Below, piece after piece: positions 46,497 to 55,587 of a stretch of 64,000 nucleotides of DNA. The position numbers were made by a program, and so were the translations under genes. Within the stretch, counting starts at the first letter, position 1, and every line of letters begins with the position of its first letter. The notes beneath the pieces were generated by a model. The model was not told the DNA's origin, did not search any database, and worked only from the letters and a program-made list of their open reading frames with translations. This stretch comes from Flavobacterium sufflavum (GTDB lineage: Bacteria > Bacteroidota > Bacteroidia > Flavobacteriales > Flavobacteriaceae): NCBI RefSeq assembly GCF_004016525.1, contig NZ_SACJ01000014.1, positions 47,659-111,658 on the forward strand, given 5' to 3'.

Positions 46497-49400
46497 CTAT
46501 TTTTTCCCTTGCTGGCTGTATTTTTTTGGTGTAAGCCCAAACTGTTTCTGAAACACACGACCAAAACTTGTCGAATCGGTGTAACCTACCATAAAGGCAA
46601 TTTCACCCACAGCAAACTTTCCTTCCAGAAGCATTTCGGCAGCTTTGTTTAAGCGGATAGTAGTAATAAATTCCTGTGCAGACTGGTTAGTAAGCGCCTT
46701 GATTTTTCGGTAAAGCTGTGTACGCCCCAAAAACATTTCAGAAGCCAGCCATTCGACATCAAAATTTTCATTGGAAAGATTGGCGTCGATCAAAGCTGTG
46801 GCTTTACTTAAAAAGGCTTTATCTGCAGCATTAGTTCCCAACACAAGTGGGTTGAAACCTGTTGTTTTATTAAATAATTCCCGAAGTTTTCGTCTCGATT
46901 CGATAAGATTTTTAATGCGAACAAGTAACATAGCCGAACTAAAAGGTTTCGAAATATAAGCATCTGCCCCCGTTTCATAACCTTCCATTTGATATTGTTC
47001 CGATTGCTGAGCCGTAAGCAATATTACAGGAATGTGACTGGTTTTCTCATTAGTTTTTAGTTTTCGACAAAGATCCAAACCGTTAAGTTCAGGCATCATA
47101 ATGTCGCTGATAATTAAATCAGGAATGGTATCCAAAGCCATTGCTAAACCTTGCAGGCCGTTTGCCGCTTCAATGACTTTATAATCCCCGCTTAAATTCA
47201 TCCGGATATAATTTCGGATTTCGTCATTATCCTCCACCACCAAAACAATGGCAGCGTCTGATTGGGATTTCTTTTCTTCAGTTTCCAAAATCACTTCTTC
47301 AGCATCTTCCCTTGATTGAAAATCTACAATGCTTTCTGTTGATTCCAAATTTGGGTTTGTTGCTGTAAGATTAGCCAATGTTACCGTAAAACAGGTTTCT
47401 TTATAAGGTACACTGCTAACCGTAATGTTCCCTTTGTGTAACATTACAAGCTCTTTGGTAAGTGATAAACCTACACCAGTCCCGACAATATCAGCTCTAT
47501 CGTTATCCTCAACCTGATAAAAGGATTCAAAAATCTTGTCCAGTTTTTCAGCAGGAATTCCCATACCATTATCTGTTACTGATAGTATAATGTGTTCCTG
47601 ATTTTCTGCAGAAGCACTTAAACTGATGACAATTCCTCCTCCCTCGGAAGTAAACTTGAAGGCATTGGAAATCAGGTTGTAGAGTATTTTTTCTAGACCG
47701 TCAGCATCAAAACCAAATTGTAGTTCGTTAAGATCTGTTTCCAGTCGGTAATCAATATTCTTTTGCTGTGCCTGAAACTCAAAAGCCGCCATTACATTGC
47801 GAACAAAAGCTACAATGTCTCCCTTATGTACTTTTAGGTTTAGATTTCCAGATTCTAATTTTCGGAAATCTAAAAATTGATTAATTAAAACGAGTAATCG
47901 TGCTGCATTTCGATGCATCACACCATAATATTCCTTTGCCTTATCGTTGGATAATTTTCCTGACAATAGCGATTCCAACGGATCAATAATCAGGGTTAAA
48001 GGCGTACGGAATTCGTGGGAAACATTCGTAAAAAAACGGGATTTCAATGCGTCCAATTCTTGTGCTTTTTCTGCTTTCAAACTTTCAATCAATATCCTGC
48101 GGTTATACTCTTGTTTCGCCTTAAAAATACGGTACAAAAAGTATCCAATCGCTCCCAATACTATTAAATAAAAAGAATAAGCCCACCAAGTTCTCCACCA
48201 GGGCGGCAATACCATAATTTGGAGTGTTCTCGGTTTTAGATTCCAAACCCCGTCACTATTGGCTGCTTTTACCTTGAACGTATAAGTTCCCGATGGAAGA
48301 TTGGCATAGGTAGCAATCCTTCTTGAGGCATCGGTATAAATCCAGTCTTTATCCAGTCCTTCCAGTTGATAAGCATATCGACTTTTTGACGGACTGGAAT
48401 AATCCAATGCTGCAAATTCTATTGAAAAACTTTTATCCTCATAACCTAAAGTAATCGTTTTGGTCAGATTCAAAGCTTGAGATAAAATAACTTCTCCATT
48501 GATTTCTTCCCCGATTTTTACTGTTTTGTTTAAAACCTCGAAATCTGTTAATGCCACTGTAGGTGGATTAAGATTGTCGATAATTTCCTCTGGGCGAAAT
48601 GAAACAAAACCATCTATCCCCCCAAAAAACAATTCTCCGGTACTGGGTTCGATACATCCCGAGCCATCCATGAACTCATAATCCTGATGACTTCCCCTGA
48701 CTGAATAATTCCGAATTTGATTCGTTCTCGTATTGAGCTTTGACAAACCTTTTTTGTGTCCAATCCAAATATTTCCCTGTCTGTCAGACAAAACTTTTGC
48801 AATATATTGATCAGAAAGTCCATCTGCAGTAGTGTATAATTTTACGTTTTGCGTTTTGGGATTGATTTTACAAAGCCCATTTGCCGTTCCCGCCCAAATA
48901 TTTCCCTGCACATCTTCGGCAACCGAGTACACCCGCTCATCGGGAAGTTTAGGATTAATACCGTCTTCTCTATAAGCAATAGTATCTGTCCATTGCTGCG
49001 TTCGGGGATTGCGTTTTAATTCAATAAGTCCCGAATATTCGCTGCCTATCCACAAATTCTTTTTCGAATCAAAAAACAGGCAACCTGCGGCCGAACTTGT
49101 AAAATATTTTTGAAGGGATTGCTTTTCAAACTTATTGGTCTGTTTATCATATCTTAAAATGCCGTTATAAGTCCCAAACCAAAGAAAATGGTCAACCGGA
49201 TCTTCAGCAATTGCGAAAAAACGATTCACTTGCGAACTACTTCCTTCCTTTTCCCTGAAATAGTTTATTATTTTTTTACTTCGAATATCATATTTATCCA
49301 ATCCTGAACGATTCCCAATCCAGATATCGCCATGACTGTCTTTAAAAATCGATCGAATACTTTTACCCGAAAGTTCATTAACAAAATAGGTTTCTGCTTT

Positions 49401-50159
49401 AGTTTTACGGTTGATGAATAGTAAACCATTATCATGGGTTCCCAACCAAATTCCGTTTTTATCAGCCAACATTGTTCGAATTGGCGTATTCACAGCACTT
49501 TTATGTTTTAAAGCTGAAAAACTATGAAATTTTTTCGCATTCAGGTCGGCCTTATTCACGCCACCCGTAGCTGTTCCAAGCCATAAAATTTTCGAATCAT
49601 CAAGATAAACACAGTTTACGTTATTATCGTTGAGTCCGCCTTCACTATTGGCATTCGTTTGAAATACAATATGTTCTTTTGTTTGTGATGGCTCGAATGA
49701 ACCAATATGCGACTTCAAAAAATTGGTATATTTTTTAAATACCAATAAACTGCGCAGTCGGTTAGTAGAATCGCGAATCATCTGTGGTACCTGATTTACT
49801 TTAAATCGGGTAAAGTTGTCGGTTTTGTAATTATAGCGACAGATAAAGGAATTAAAAGTTTCAATCCACAAAATACCTTTAGCATCCTTGTATATATAAT
49901 GGATTCTGTTATTGCCTATGGATGTAGTATCTCCGGGAATGGTTTGGTACAATTTGAATTTATTCCCATCATAACGGCAAAGCCCGTTCCAGGTGCCGAA
50001 CCACATAAAGCCATATTTATCCTTAACAATTGTTCTTACGGTACTCTGAGGCAAACCGTCTTTTACGGTAAGGTATTCAAAATTCAGCTTCTGTCCTACA
50101 GCATATTCTCCCGAAAACAGGAGTATCAGAAAAAGAACTATTTTAAAAAATACACGCAT
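46497..50159 (-). CDS. Hybrid two-component system sensor/regulator (HTCS 2)
   Basis: I chose the start at 50159 (MRVFFKIVLFLILLFSGEYAVGQ) for a normal signal peptide; an upstream ATG at 50192 is possible. The protein is about 1220 residues, shorter than HTCS 1. It has propeller repeats (about 25-570; YGFMWFGTWNGLCRYDGNKFKLY), a Y_Y_Y domain (about 590-650), a membrane helix (about 660-685), HisKA with His 715 (NVSHEFRTPLTLI), HATPase (about 820-930), receiver with Asp 1019 (DLIISDIMMPELNG) and an AraC-type helix-turn-helix end (ALTNQSAQEFITTIRLNKAAEML). It lies directly upstream of the CE12/SGNH/GH115/GH28/GH2 operon and is its probable activator. Confidence 0.95.
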   Translation of the reverse strand: MRVFFKIVLFLILLFSGEYAVGQKLNFEYLTVKDGLPQSTVRTIVKDKYGFMWFGTWNGLCRYDGNKFKLYQTIPGDTTSIGNNRIHYIYKDAKGILWIETFNSFICRYNYKTDNFTRFKVNQVPQMIRDSTNRLRSLLVFKKYTNFLKSHIGSFEPSQTKEHIVFQTNANSEGGLNDNNVNCVYLDDSKILWLGTATGGVNKADLNAKKFHSFSALKHKSAVNTPIRTMLADKNGIWLGTHDNGLLFINRKTKAETYFVNELSGKSIRSIFKDSHGDIWIGNRSGLDKYDIRSKKIINYFREKEGSSSQVNRFFAIAEDPVDHFLWFGTYNGILRYDKQTNKFEKQSLQKYFTSSAAGCLFFDSKKNLWIGSEYSGLIELKRNPRTQQWTDTIAYREDGINPKLPDERVYSVAEDVQGNIWAGTANGLCKINPKTQNVKLYTTADGLSDQYIAKVLSDRQGNIWIGHKKGLSKLNTRTNQIRNYSVRGSHQDYEFMDGSGCIEPSTGELFFGGIDGFVSFRPEEIIDNLNPPTVALTDFEVLNKTVKIGEEINGEVILSQALNLTKTITLGYEDKSFSIEFAALDYSSPSKSRYAYQLEGLDKDWIYTDASRRIATYANLPSGTYTFKVKAANSDGVWNLKPRTLQIMVLPPWWRTWWAYSFYLIVLGAIGYFLYRIFKAKQEYNRRILIESLKAEKAQELDALKSRFFTNVSHEFRTPLTLIIDPLESLLSGKLSNDKAKEYYGVMHRNAARLLVLINQFLDFRKLESGNLNLKVHKGDIVAFVRNVMAAFEFQAQQKNIDYRLETDLNELQFGFDADGLEKILYNLISNAFKFTSEGGGIVISLSASAENQEHIILSVTDNGMGIPAEKLDKIFESFYQVEDNDRADIVGTGVGLSLTKELVMLHKGNITVSSVPYKETCFTVTLANLTATNPNLESTESIVDFQSREDAEEVILETEEKKSQSDAAIVLVVEDNDEIRNYIRMNLSGDYKVIEAANGLQGLAMALDTIPDLIISDIMMPELNGLDLCRKLKTNEKTSHIPVILLTAQQSEQYQMEGYETGADAYISKPFSSAMLLVRIKNLIESRRKLRELFNKTTGFNPLVLGTNAADKAFLSKATALIDANLSNENFDVEWLASEMFLGRTQLYRKIKALTNQSAQEFITTIRLNKAAEMLLEGKFAVGEIAFMVGYTDSTSFGRVFQKQFGLTPKKYSQQGKK

Positions 50160-50388
50160 ATAAAGCAAATGATAAGCATTAATTAAGAACACTAATTAAT
50201 CGGTAAACTTAGTAAAAAACCCTCAAAACTTATCATCGACTATTCAAAAGCTGCAATGCAATCGACGCTGCTAAAGTATAATCCATAAATTCCACTTTTT
50301 ATCCCTACCATGTTGGTCGCATTGGCATTTTTTGTAATTTAACCAGCACGAATCAGTATTGGCTACAACTTATTAAATCAACATTTCA

Positions 50389-50432
50389 GGCTCTATTTTT
50401 CTATTTCATCAAACTATAGAGCCAATGAAATA
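50389..50432 (+). promoter_or_regulatory. Two interlocking inverted repeats (possible pseudoknot) ahead of the OsmC gene
   Basis: GGCTCTAT (50389-50396) pairs with ATAGAGCC (50416-50423). TATTTCAT (50402-50409) pairs with ATGAAATA (50425-50432). The order 1-2-1'-2' is that of an H-type pseudoknot, or of two alternative hairpins. It ends 31 bases before the ATG at 50464. Confidence 0.45.
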
Positions 50433-50463
50433 ATATTTAGATGCTACAATAAATTATTTTCTT

Positions 50464-50964
50464 ATGAACTCTTCTGACCTAAAAAAACTGCAAGCTCCTC
50501 TAAAAGAACAATATCAAACAGATCCTGATTCTGCAATCATAACCTTAAAAGCACAGGGAAATATTGGTGAAGGAATCTCCTGTAAAGTTGAAACAGGCCG
50601 TGCTCTTGTTGAAGCCGGTTTACATCCTGCAACCGGAGGGAATGGGATTCTGGCCTGCTCTGGCGATATGCTACTGGAAGCCCTTGTTGCCTGCGCTGGT
50701 GTTACTATATCGGCCGTTGCGATAGCCATAGGAATCGAAATAAAAAGCGGTTCTATTCATGCAGAAGGCGATTTGGATTTTAAAGGAACACTGGGCGTTT
50801 CAAAAGATGTTCCTGTTGGTTTTAAAACAATAAGATTAAATTTCAAAATCGATTCGAATGCAACTCCCGAACAAATGGAGAGTCTCAAAAAACTTACTGA
50901 ACGCTATTGTGTGGTATACCAAACCATTACTAATGGCACCAACATTCAAACCAATTACAACTAA
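50464..50964 (+). CDS. OsmC-family peroxide reductase-like protein
   Basis: This 166-residue cytoplasmic protein has the two reactive cysteines of the OsmC/Ohr fold: Cys77 in LVACAGVT and Cys149 in ERYCVVYQ. HPATGGNGILACSGDMLLEAL precedes the first. The family reduces organic hydroperoxides, though many members have no proven role. It points away from HTCS 2, with a 304-base divergent gap, and is followed 41 bases later by a DUF1961 gene. It is probably not part of the PUL. Confidence 0.88.
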   Translation: MNSSDLKKLQAPLKEQYQTDPDSAIITLKAQGNIGEGISCKVETGRALVEAGLHPATGGNGILACSGDMLLEALVACAGVTISAVAIAIGIEIKSGSIHAEGDLDFKGTLGVSKDVPVGFKTIRLNFKIDSNATPEQMESLKKLTERYCVVYQTITNGTNIQTNYN

Positions 50965-51005
50965 AAAATTCAACTACATTTCAGTCAAAAATCTTTCAAA
51001 ATATA

Positions 51006-51800
51006 ATGAACTTCAAACAACTTCTGATTCTCTTTTTCTCCATTTCAATTCATGCCCAAAATACCGACAACAAAGAATTCGACATTCTGAACCAATCAAA
51101 ACAATGGCAGTTACAATTTCAGGATAATGGAACAAAAGACTGGCAAACGAAATGGTTTCTGGACGGACTCGAAGCTAACATCAAAAATACCAAAGCAGGA
51201 ATGATCTTTAATACAGGAACCACCGCAGGAACTGATGCCGGTCATGCTGTATTATGGACTAAGGAATCCTTTAAAGGAAATGTGAAAATGGAATTCAACT
51301 TTTGCCGAAAAGATTCCGCTACCAAATGGGCTATTATTTTATACCTTCAGGCAACAGGTACAGGCATAGCTCCTTATGTTGAAGATATTTCAAAGTGGAA
51401 TAATTTAAGAGAAATTCCGGCTATGAAAACTTATTTTACTAATATGAAAGCCCTGCATATCAGCTATTCTTCCTTTGAAAACGACAATAACGACAGCGAA
51501 AAAGATTACATCAGAGTTCGCCAATATCCTGTAGTTAAAGGACAAAACTTTAATACTACAACCGAAATCCCTAATGCTTTTTTTGAAACCGGACTTTTCA
51601 AAACGGATGAAACCTATAAAATTACAGTTATCAAAACCTATGAAAAGTTATTCTTTAAAGTGGTTGGGAAAAACAGTTCCAAACTTTTTTCCTGGAATCT
51701 AAAAAATCATCCTAAACTTTTTGAAGGTAGAATTGGCTTAAGACAAATGGCAACACGCTCAGCCTTGTATAAAGATATTTCGATTTACACGATGAAATAA
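51006..51800 (+). CDS. DUF1961-family secreted protein
   Basis: This 264-residue protein has a signal peptide (LLILFFSISIHAQ). The body reads as a concanavalin-like beta-sandwich: WQLQFQDNGTKDWQTKWFLDG, AGTDAGHAVLWTKESFKGNVKMEFNF and the final GRIGLRQMATRSALYKDISIYTMK. DUF1961 proteins occur widely in Bacteroidetes carbohydrate loci, but their function is not established; a carbohydrate-binding or lyase-like role is speculative. It ends one base before the stop of the convergent PNPOx-like gene. Confidence 0.8.
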   Translation: MNFKQLLILFFSISIHAQNTDNKEFDILNQSKQWQLQFQDNGTKDWQTKWFLDGLEANIKNTKAGMIFNTGTTAGTDAGHAVLWTKESFKGNVKMEFNFCRKDSATKWAIILYLQATGTGIAPYVEDISKWNNLREIPAMKTYFTNMKALHISYSSFENDNNDSEKDYIRVRQYPVVKGQNFNTTTEIPNAFFETGLFKTDETYKITVIKTYEKLFFKVVGKNSSKLFSWNLKNHPKLFEGRIGLRQMATRSALYKDISIYTMK

Positions 51801-52427
51801 TTAAATTCCTGCTTCTTTTAATTTGTCGGCGAGTCTTTTATTTTCTTCTTCTAGTTTTGCAATATAATCTTGCTGCGGTTGCAGGGCAATTTTAATTTCG
51901 GCAGCCGTATAGCGAGGTGTAATATGTTGTGGACAGTTCCAATCATAGGCTTCAATATGAAAAACCATCATCCTTTCTGGGCGAAATTTATAATTTTCTA
52001 AATCAAGAGTTGCTAGTAATTCGGGATTATCTTTGAGTTCTATAATTTCGGTTTTGGCATATATTTTCAATCTGGATTGTGTAGGATAATCGACCATTAT
52101 TAAAGCAACATTATTGTTTGTTGCTATATTCCCAACCGTTATGTATTGCTTATTTCCTGTAAAATCAATAAATCCAATTCGGTGCTCATCTAAAACTTTC
52201 ACAAAACCTTTTGGGCCTCCACGATGCTGAACGTAGGGAAAATTATTGGCTCCAAAAGAAGCCAAATAAAAACTATCCCGATTAGCAATAAACCTCATTT
52301 CATTTTCTGACAAACCATCAATAACGTTGAGCTTCTCCATCCGTTCGTAGCTATTACGGCTGCCATGTTCCGTTTGTAAAGCTTTTACAGCATCAGTAAA
52401 AGCAATTTGATGAAAATTTTGAGCCAT
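51801..52427 (-). CDS. Pyridoxamine 5'-phosphate oxidase-like flavin-binding protein
   Basis: This 208-residue cytoplasmic protein has a split-barrel core with FYLASFGANNFPYVQHRGGPKGFVKVLDEHRIGFIDFTGNKQ, the typical FMN-binding pattern of the PNPOx family, and a short C-terminal coiled coil (YIAKLEEENKRLADKLKEAG). The substrate is unknown; many relatives are general flavin reductases. It is translated 6 bases after the NTF2-like gene ends, so the two form an operon. Confidence 0.85.
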   Translation of the reverse strand: MAQNFHQIAFTDAVKALQTEHGSRNSYERMEKLNVIDGLSENEMRFIANRDSFYLASFGANNFPYVQHRGGPKGFVKVLDEHRIGFIDFTGNKQYITVGNIATNNNVALIMVDYPTQSRLKIYAKTEIIELKDNPELLATLDLENYKFRPERMMVFHIEAYDWNCPQHITPRYTAAEIKIALQPQQDYIAKLEEENKRLADKLKEAGI

Positions 52428-52433
52428 CTTAAA

Positions 52434-52856
52434 TTATTTAAATTTTCTGTCTTTTTCCTCGATTGCTAAATCATTAATACTAGCAAAACGTTTCTGCATC
52501 AAGCCATTTTCGTCAAATTCCCAATTTTCATTTCCATAAGCACGAAACCATTTTCCTTCGCTATTTTGGAATTCATATTCAAAACGAACTGCTATTTTAT
52601 TTTCCAGAAAAGCCCATAACTCTTTTTTTAGTTTATAATGCTTTTCTTCTTGCCATTTCTTTGTTAGAAACGCCTCTACTTCTTGCCTTCCATTGATAAA
52701 ACTACTCCTATTACGCCATTCGGTATCAATTGTGTAGGCTTTAGCAACACGCACTGGATCTTGACTGTTCCAGGCATCTTCAGCCATTTGAACTTTTTGC
52801 AAAGCAGTTTCTAAAGTAAATGGTGGCAGCGGAAATCTTTTTTCTTCAGTATTCAT
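52434..52856 (-). CDS. NTF2-like (DUF1348/SnoaL-fold) protein
   Basis: This 140-residue cytoplasmic protein fits the DUF1348 pattern: KVQMAEDAWNSQDPVRVAKAYTIDTEWRNRSSFINGR, EEKHYKLKKELWAFLENKIAVRFEYEF, WFRAYGNENWEFDENGLMQKR. The fold is a small cone-shaped sheet used by many enzymes and binding proteins. The reaction is not known. It is the first gene of a two-gene operon with the PNPOx-like protein. Confidence 0.85.
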   Translation of the reverse strand: MNTEEKRFPLPPFTLETALQKVQMAEDAWNSQDPVRVAKAYTIDTEWRNRSSFINGRQEVEAFLTKKWQEEKHYKLKKELWAFLENKIAVRFEYEFQNSEGKWFRAYGNENWEFDENGLMQKRFASINDLAIEEKDRKFK

Positions 52857-53082
52857 ATAATTGTATTTTATCTTATAAATGTAAATAAAAATGTTTAGCC
52901 ATTTGAAACAGACTTTGATCTTGCAAATTGATTGTCATTATTTTACTTAGCAAAGATAAGACACAACTAAAACAGATAAATTGGATAATAAACGTAAGTT
53001 CATGGACAATTTTCCCACGTAAAAATTCGTCGTTTACCCTGACAATTAAGTGAGAAAATTACACTTTATAATTAAAAAGGCT

Positions 53083-53090
53083 TAGATTTG
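53083..53090 (+). promoter_or_regulatory. Candidate -7 promoter element for the GH42 gene
   Basis: TAGATTTG fits TAnnTTTG and would give a leader of about 25 bases. No clear -33 TTTG is present. Confidence 0.5.
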
Positions 53091-53120
53091 TAATTACTAT
53101 TTACTAACCTTTTTTTTATT

Positions 53121-55217
53121 ATGAACCATAAAATTACTGCATTGTACCAACAATGCTTTCTGGCATTGCTGCTCTTATTAGGCACAACGACCTTTGCTCA
53201 AAAAATGGAGCAATTTTTCCCTTCCAAAGATTTAACCTCCGTGGGGGTATATTATTATCCTGAACATTGGGATCCTGCACAATGGGAGCGCGATTTCCAA
53301 AACATGGAAAAAATGGGATTTGAGTTTACTCATTTTGGGGAATTTGCCTGGGCGCAACTCGAACCCGAAGAAGGAAAATATGATTTCAAATGGCTCGATA
53401 AATCCTTAGAACTGGCTAAAAAATACCATCTCAAAGTAATTCTTTGTACTTCAACCGCCACACCTCCGGTTTGGTTGGTTCGCAAGCATCCTGATGTTTT
53501 AGCAACTATGGAAGACGGTACTAAAATGGATCATGGTACACGCCAGCATGCCACATTCTCCAGCAACTATTATCGTTCTTATTCGATGAAAATGATTGCC
53601 GAATTAGCCAAAAGATATGGTAATGATAAAAATGTAATTGGCTGGCAAGTAGATAATGAACCACGCCGTTTCCTGGATTATGGACAAGATGCGCCGCAAC
53701 GATTCCGCAATTGGCTGAAAGAAAAATACAAAACTATCGATGTTCTTAACGAAGCCTGGGGAAACAATTTCTGGAGCGGAACTTACAGCAGCTTTGACGA
53801 AATTAATATTCCGAAACATGCTATTTGGGGAATGAACTTGCATTCGCAATTAGATCACTATCGTTTTGCAGATGATGAAACCGCTACTTTCCTGGACGAA
53901 CAGGCTAAAGAAATCCGTAAATATTCGAATCCAAATCAATGGGTCACTTCTAATTACATTCCGATGTACGATGTGGGTTATGTTGGAGCCAGTAAAGAAC
54001 TGGACTTTGTTTCTTACACCCGCTATATGGTTTATGGCGGCGATTTAGGCATTGGGCCTAAAGGCTATCGCGTAGGCGATTACTCCCGTATTGCTATGGC
54101 AAATGATTTTTTCCGTCCTATGAAAGGAGCTTATGGTGTCATGGAACTACAGCCTGGACAGGTAAACTGGGGAAGCATTAATCCTCAGCCCCTACCGGGA
54201 GCGATACGCATGTGGTTATGGCATGTTTTTGCCGGCGGAAGTAAATTTACCTGTACCTATCGTTTTCGTGCGCCTTTGTACGGCTATGAACAATACCACT
54301 ACGGAATTGTAGGCACCGATGGAGTTACCCCAACTCCAGGCGGACTGGAATTCAGCCAGTTTATCAAAGACATCAATACGTTGCGAAAAAAACAAAATCC
54401 TAAAGCCCAGTTACCTAAGGAATATTTGCAACGCAAAACCGGAATTCTATTCAATAGCGATAACGTGATGGGAATTGATTTGAATAAACAAACCAACCAA
54501 TGGAATACCTTTAATCATTTTACAAAATATTACAAAGCTGTCAAATCTTTTGGTGCTCCGGTGGATTTTGTTCGTGATACGACTGATTTTACAAAATACC
54601 CTGTATTAGTTGTTCCTGCCTACCAAATGATCGATCAGCAAATGATTGATAAATTGACTGCTTATGCTCAAAACGGAGGAAACTTGGTATTGAGCTGTCG
54701 CTCGGGAATTCAAAATAGAAAAGGGCATCTTTGGGAAGCTAAATTCTATGAACCGATGTGGAAATTAATTGGCTCCGAAATAGAATCTTATGATTTATTG
54801 ATGCCACAATCACCGGACAAAATTAAATTCAACAATCAGGATTTTGAATGGACATCCTGGGGCGATTTATTAAAACCAAACAAGGGAACCGATATCTGGG
54901 GAACTTTCCAGGGCGATTTCTATGCCGGAACTCCCGCTGTAATTTCGCGTAAATTAGGTAAAGGAACCGTAACTTACATTGGTGTTGATTCTAAAAAAGG
55001 AGATTTAGAGAAACAAGTTTTGACCAAATTATACCAACAACAAAATATCCCGATTGAAAATTATCCGGAAGGAATAATGGTAGAATACCGCGATGGTTTT
55101 GGGATTGCAGTAAACTATTCAGATAAAATATATGAAATGAAACTTCCCGCAAATGCTGAAATTATCATTGGAACAAAATCCATGAAAACCGCTGATGTGT
55201 TAGTTTGGAAACAGTAA
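53121..55217 (+). CDS. GH42 beta-galactosidase
   Basis: This 698-residue secreted protein (signal LALLLLLGTTTFAQ) begins VGVYYYPEHWDPAQWERDFQNMEKMGFEFTHFGEFAWA, the GH42 barrel start. Acid/base Glu is near 179 in GWQVDNEPRRF and nucleophile Glu near 341 in VMELQPGQVNWG. After the barrel come a flavodoxin-like trimerisation domain (about 440-640; YPVLVVPAYQMIDQQMIDKL, GNLVLSCRSGIQN) and a short C-terminal sandwich. It releases terminal galactose from beta-1,4 or beta-1,3 galacto-oligosaccharides. The secreted form suits periplasmic finishing of galactan products from the PUL to its left, although it is transcribed alone on the plus strand. Confidence 0.93.
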   Translation: MNHKITALYQQCFLALLLLLGTTTFAQKMEQFFPSKDLTSVGVYYYPEHWDPAQWERDFQNMEKMGFEFTHFGEFAWAQLEPEEGKYDFKWLDKSLELAKKYHLKVILCTSTATPPVWLVRKHPDVLATMEDGTKMDHGTRQHATFSSNYYRSYSMKMIAELAKRYGNDKNVIGWQVDNEPRRFLDYGQDAPQRFRNWLKEKYKTIDVLNEAWGNNFWSGTYSSFDEINIPKHAIWGMNLHSQLDHYRFADDETATFLDEQAKEIRKYSNPNQWVTSNYIPMYDVGYVGASKELDFVSYTRYMVYGGDLGIGPKGYRVGDYSRIAMANDFFRPMKGAYGVMELQPGQVNWGSINPQPLPGAIRMWLWHVFAGGSKFTCTYRFRAPLYGYEQYHYGIVGTDGVTPTPGGLEFSQFIKDINTLRKKQNPKAQLPKEYLQRKTGILFNSDNVMGIDLNKQTNQWNTFNHFTKYYKAVKSFGAPVDFVRDTTDFTKYPVLVVPAYQMIDQQMIDKLTAYAQNGGNLVLSCRSGIQNRKGHLWEAKFYEPMWKLIGSEIESYDLLMPQSPDKIKFNNQDFEWTSWGDLLKPNKGTDIWGTFQGDFYAGTPAVISRKLGKGTVTYIGVDSKKGDLEKQVLTKLYQQQNIPIENYPEGIMVEYRDGFGIAVNYSDKIYEMKLPANAEIIIGTKSMKTADVLVWKQ

Positions 55218-55221
55218 AATT

Positions 55222-55247
55222 ATGGCACGCAGATTAAACGGATTTTT
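55222..55247. repeat. Left inverted-repeat arm flanking the SDR/AraC module
   Basis: This 26-base sequence, with core CAGATTAAACGGATTTTT, matches the reverse complement of 57870-57895 at 24 of 26 positions. It lies 5 bases past the GH42 stop. Confidence 0.7.
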
Positions 55248-55312
55248 TATTGATTAATCTTAAAATATCAATTGGAACGGGCTTTAGCCCGTTTAAAAAT
55301 TAAAGCTTCCAA

Positions 55313-55359
55313 AAGGCTTTAGCTAAAATCTAAATCAAGATTTGGCTAAAGCTTTTTTT
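55313..55359 (+). terminator. Terminator after GH42
   Basis: AGGCTTTAGC pairs with GGCTAAAGC, extended inside by AAATCT/AGATTT, and is followed by seven T (55353-55359). Confidence 0.85.
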
Positions 55360-55394
55360 GTAAGATTTATTTATACATTAGCAAAAAATAAACG

Positions 55395-55451
55395 CTGACG
55401 TTTATCAGACAAAGCCACCCAAATACAGGTGTATAAGTCTGACAACGTCAG
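55395..55451. repeat. Large nested palindrome upstream of the SDR gene
   Basis: CTGACGT...TCAGAC on the left pairs with GTCTGA...ACGTCAG on the right; the loop itself contains CACC/GGTG. Nothing coding overlaps it. It could be an operator, a recombination site or a MITE remnant. Confidence 0.55.
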
Positions 55452-55587
55452 TAGTTATATACAAGCTAGCTGTGATTTTACCGAAACTCTGTTCCAAACC
55501 TCACAGAAAAACAATTTGAACTTTACAGAAAAACAATATCATTAAAGCTGTTTTAATTTTGTCAAATAATTTTAAAATATAATAAAA

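Larger units (their letters stand above)
55218..55587. other. Gap between GH42 and the SDR gene: repeats and hairpins only
   Basis: No gene is seen. It holds an inverted-repeat arm (55222-55247), a small hairpin AACGGGCTTTAGCCCGTT (55276-55293), the GH42 terminator and the large palindrome at 55395-55451. Confidence 0.7.
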
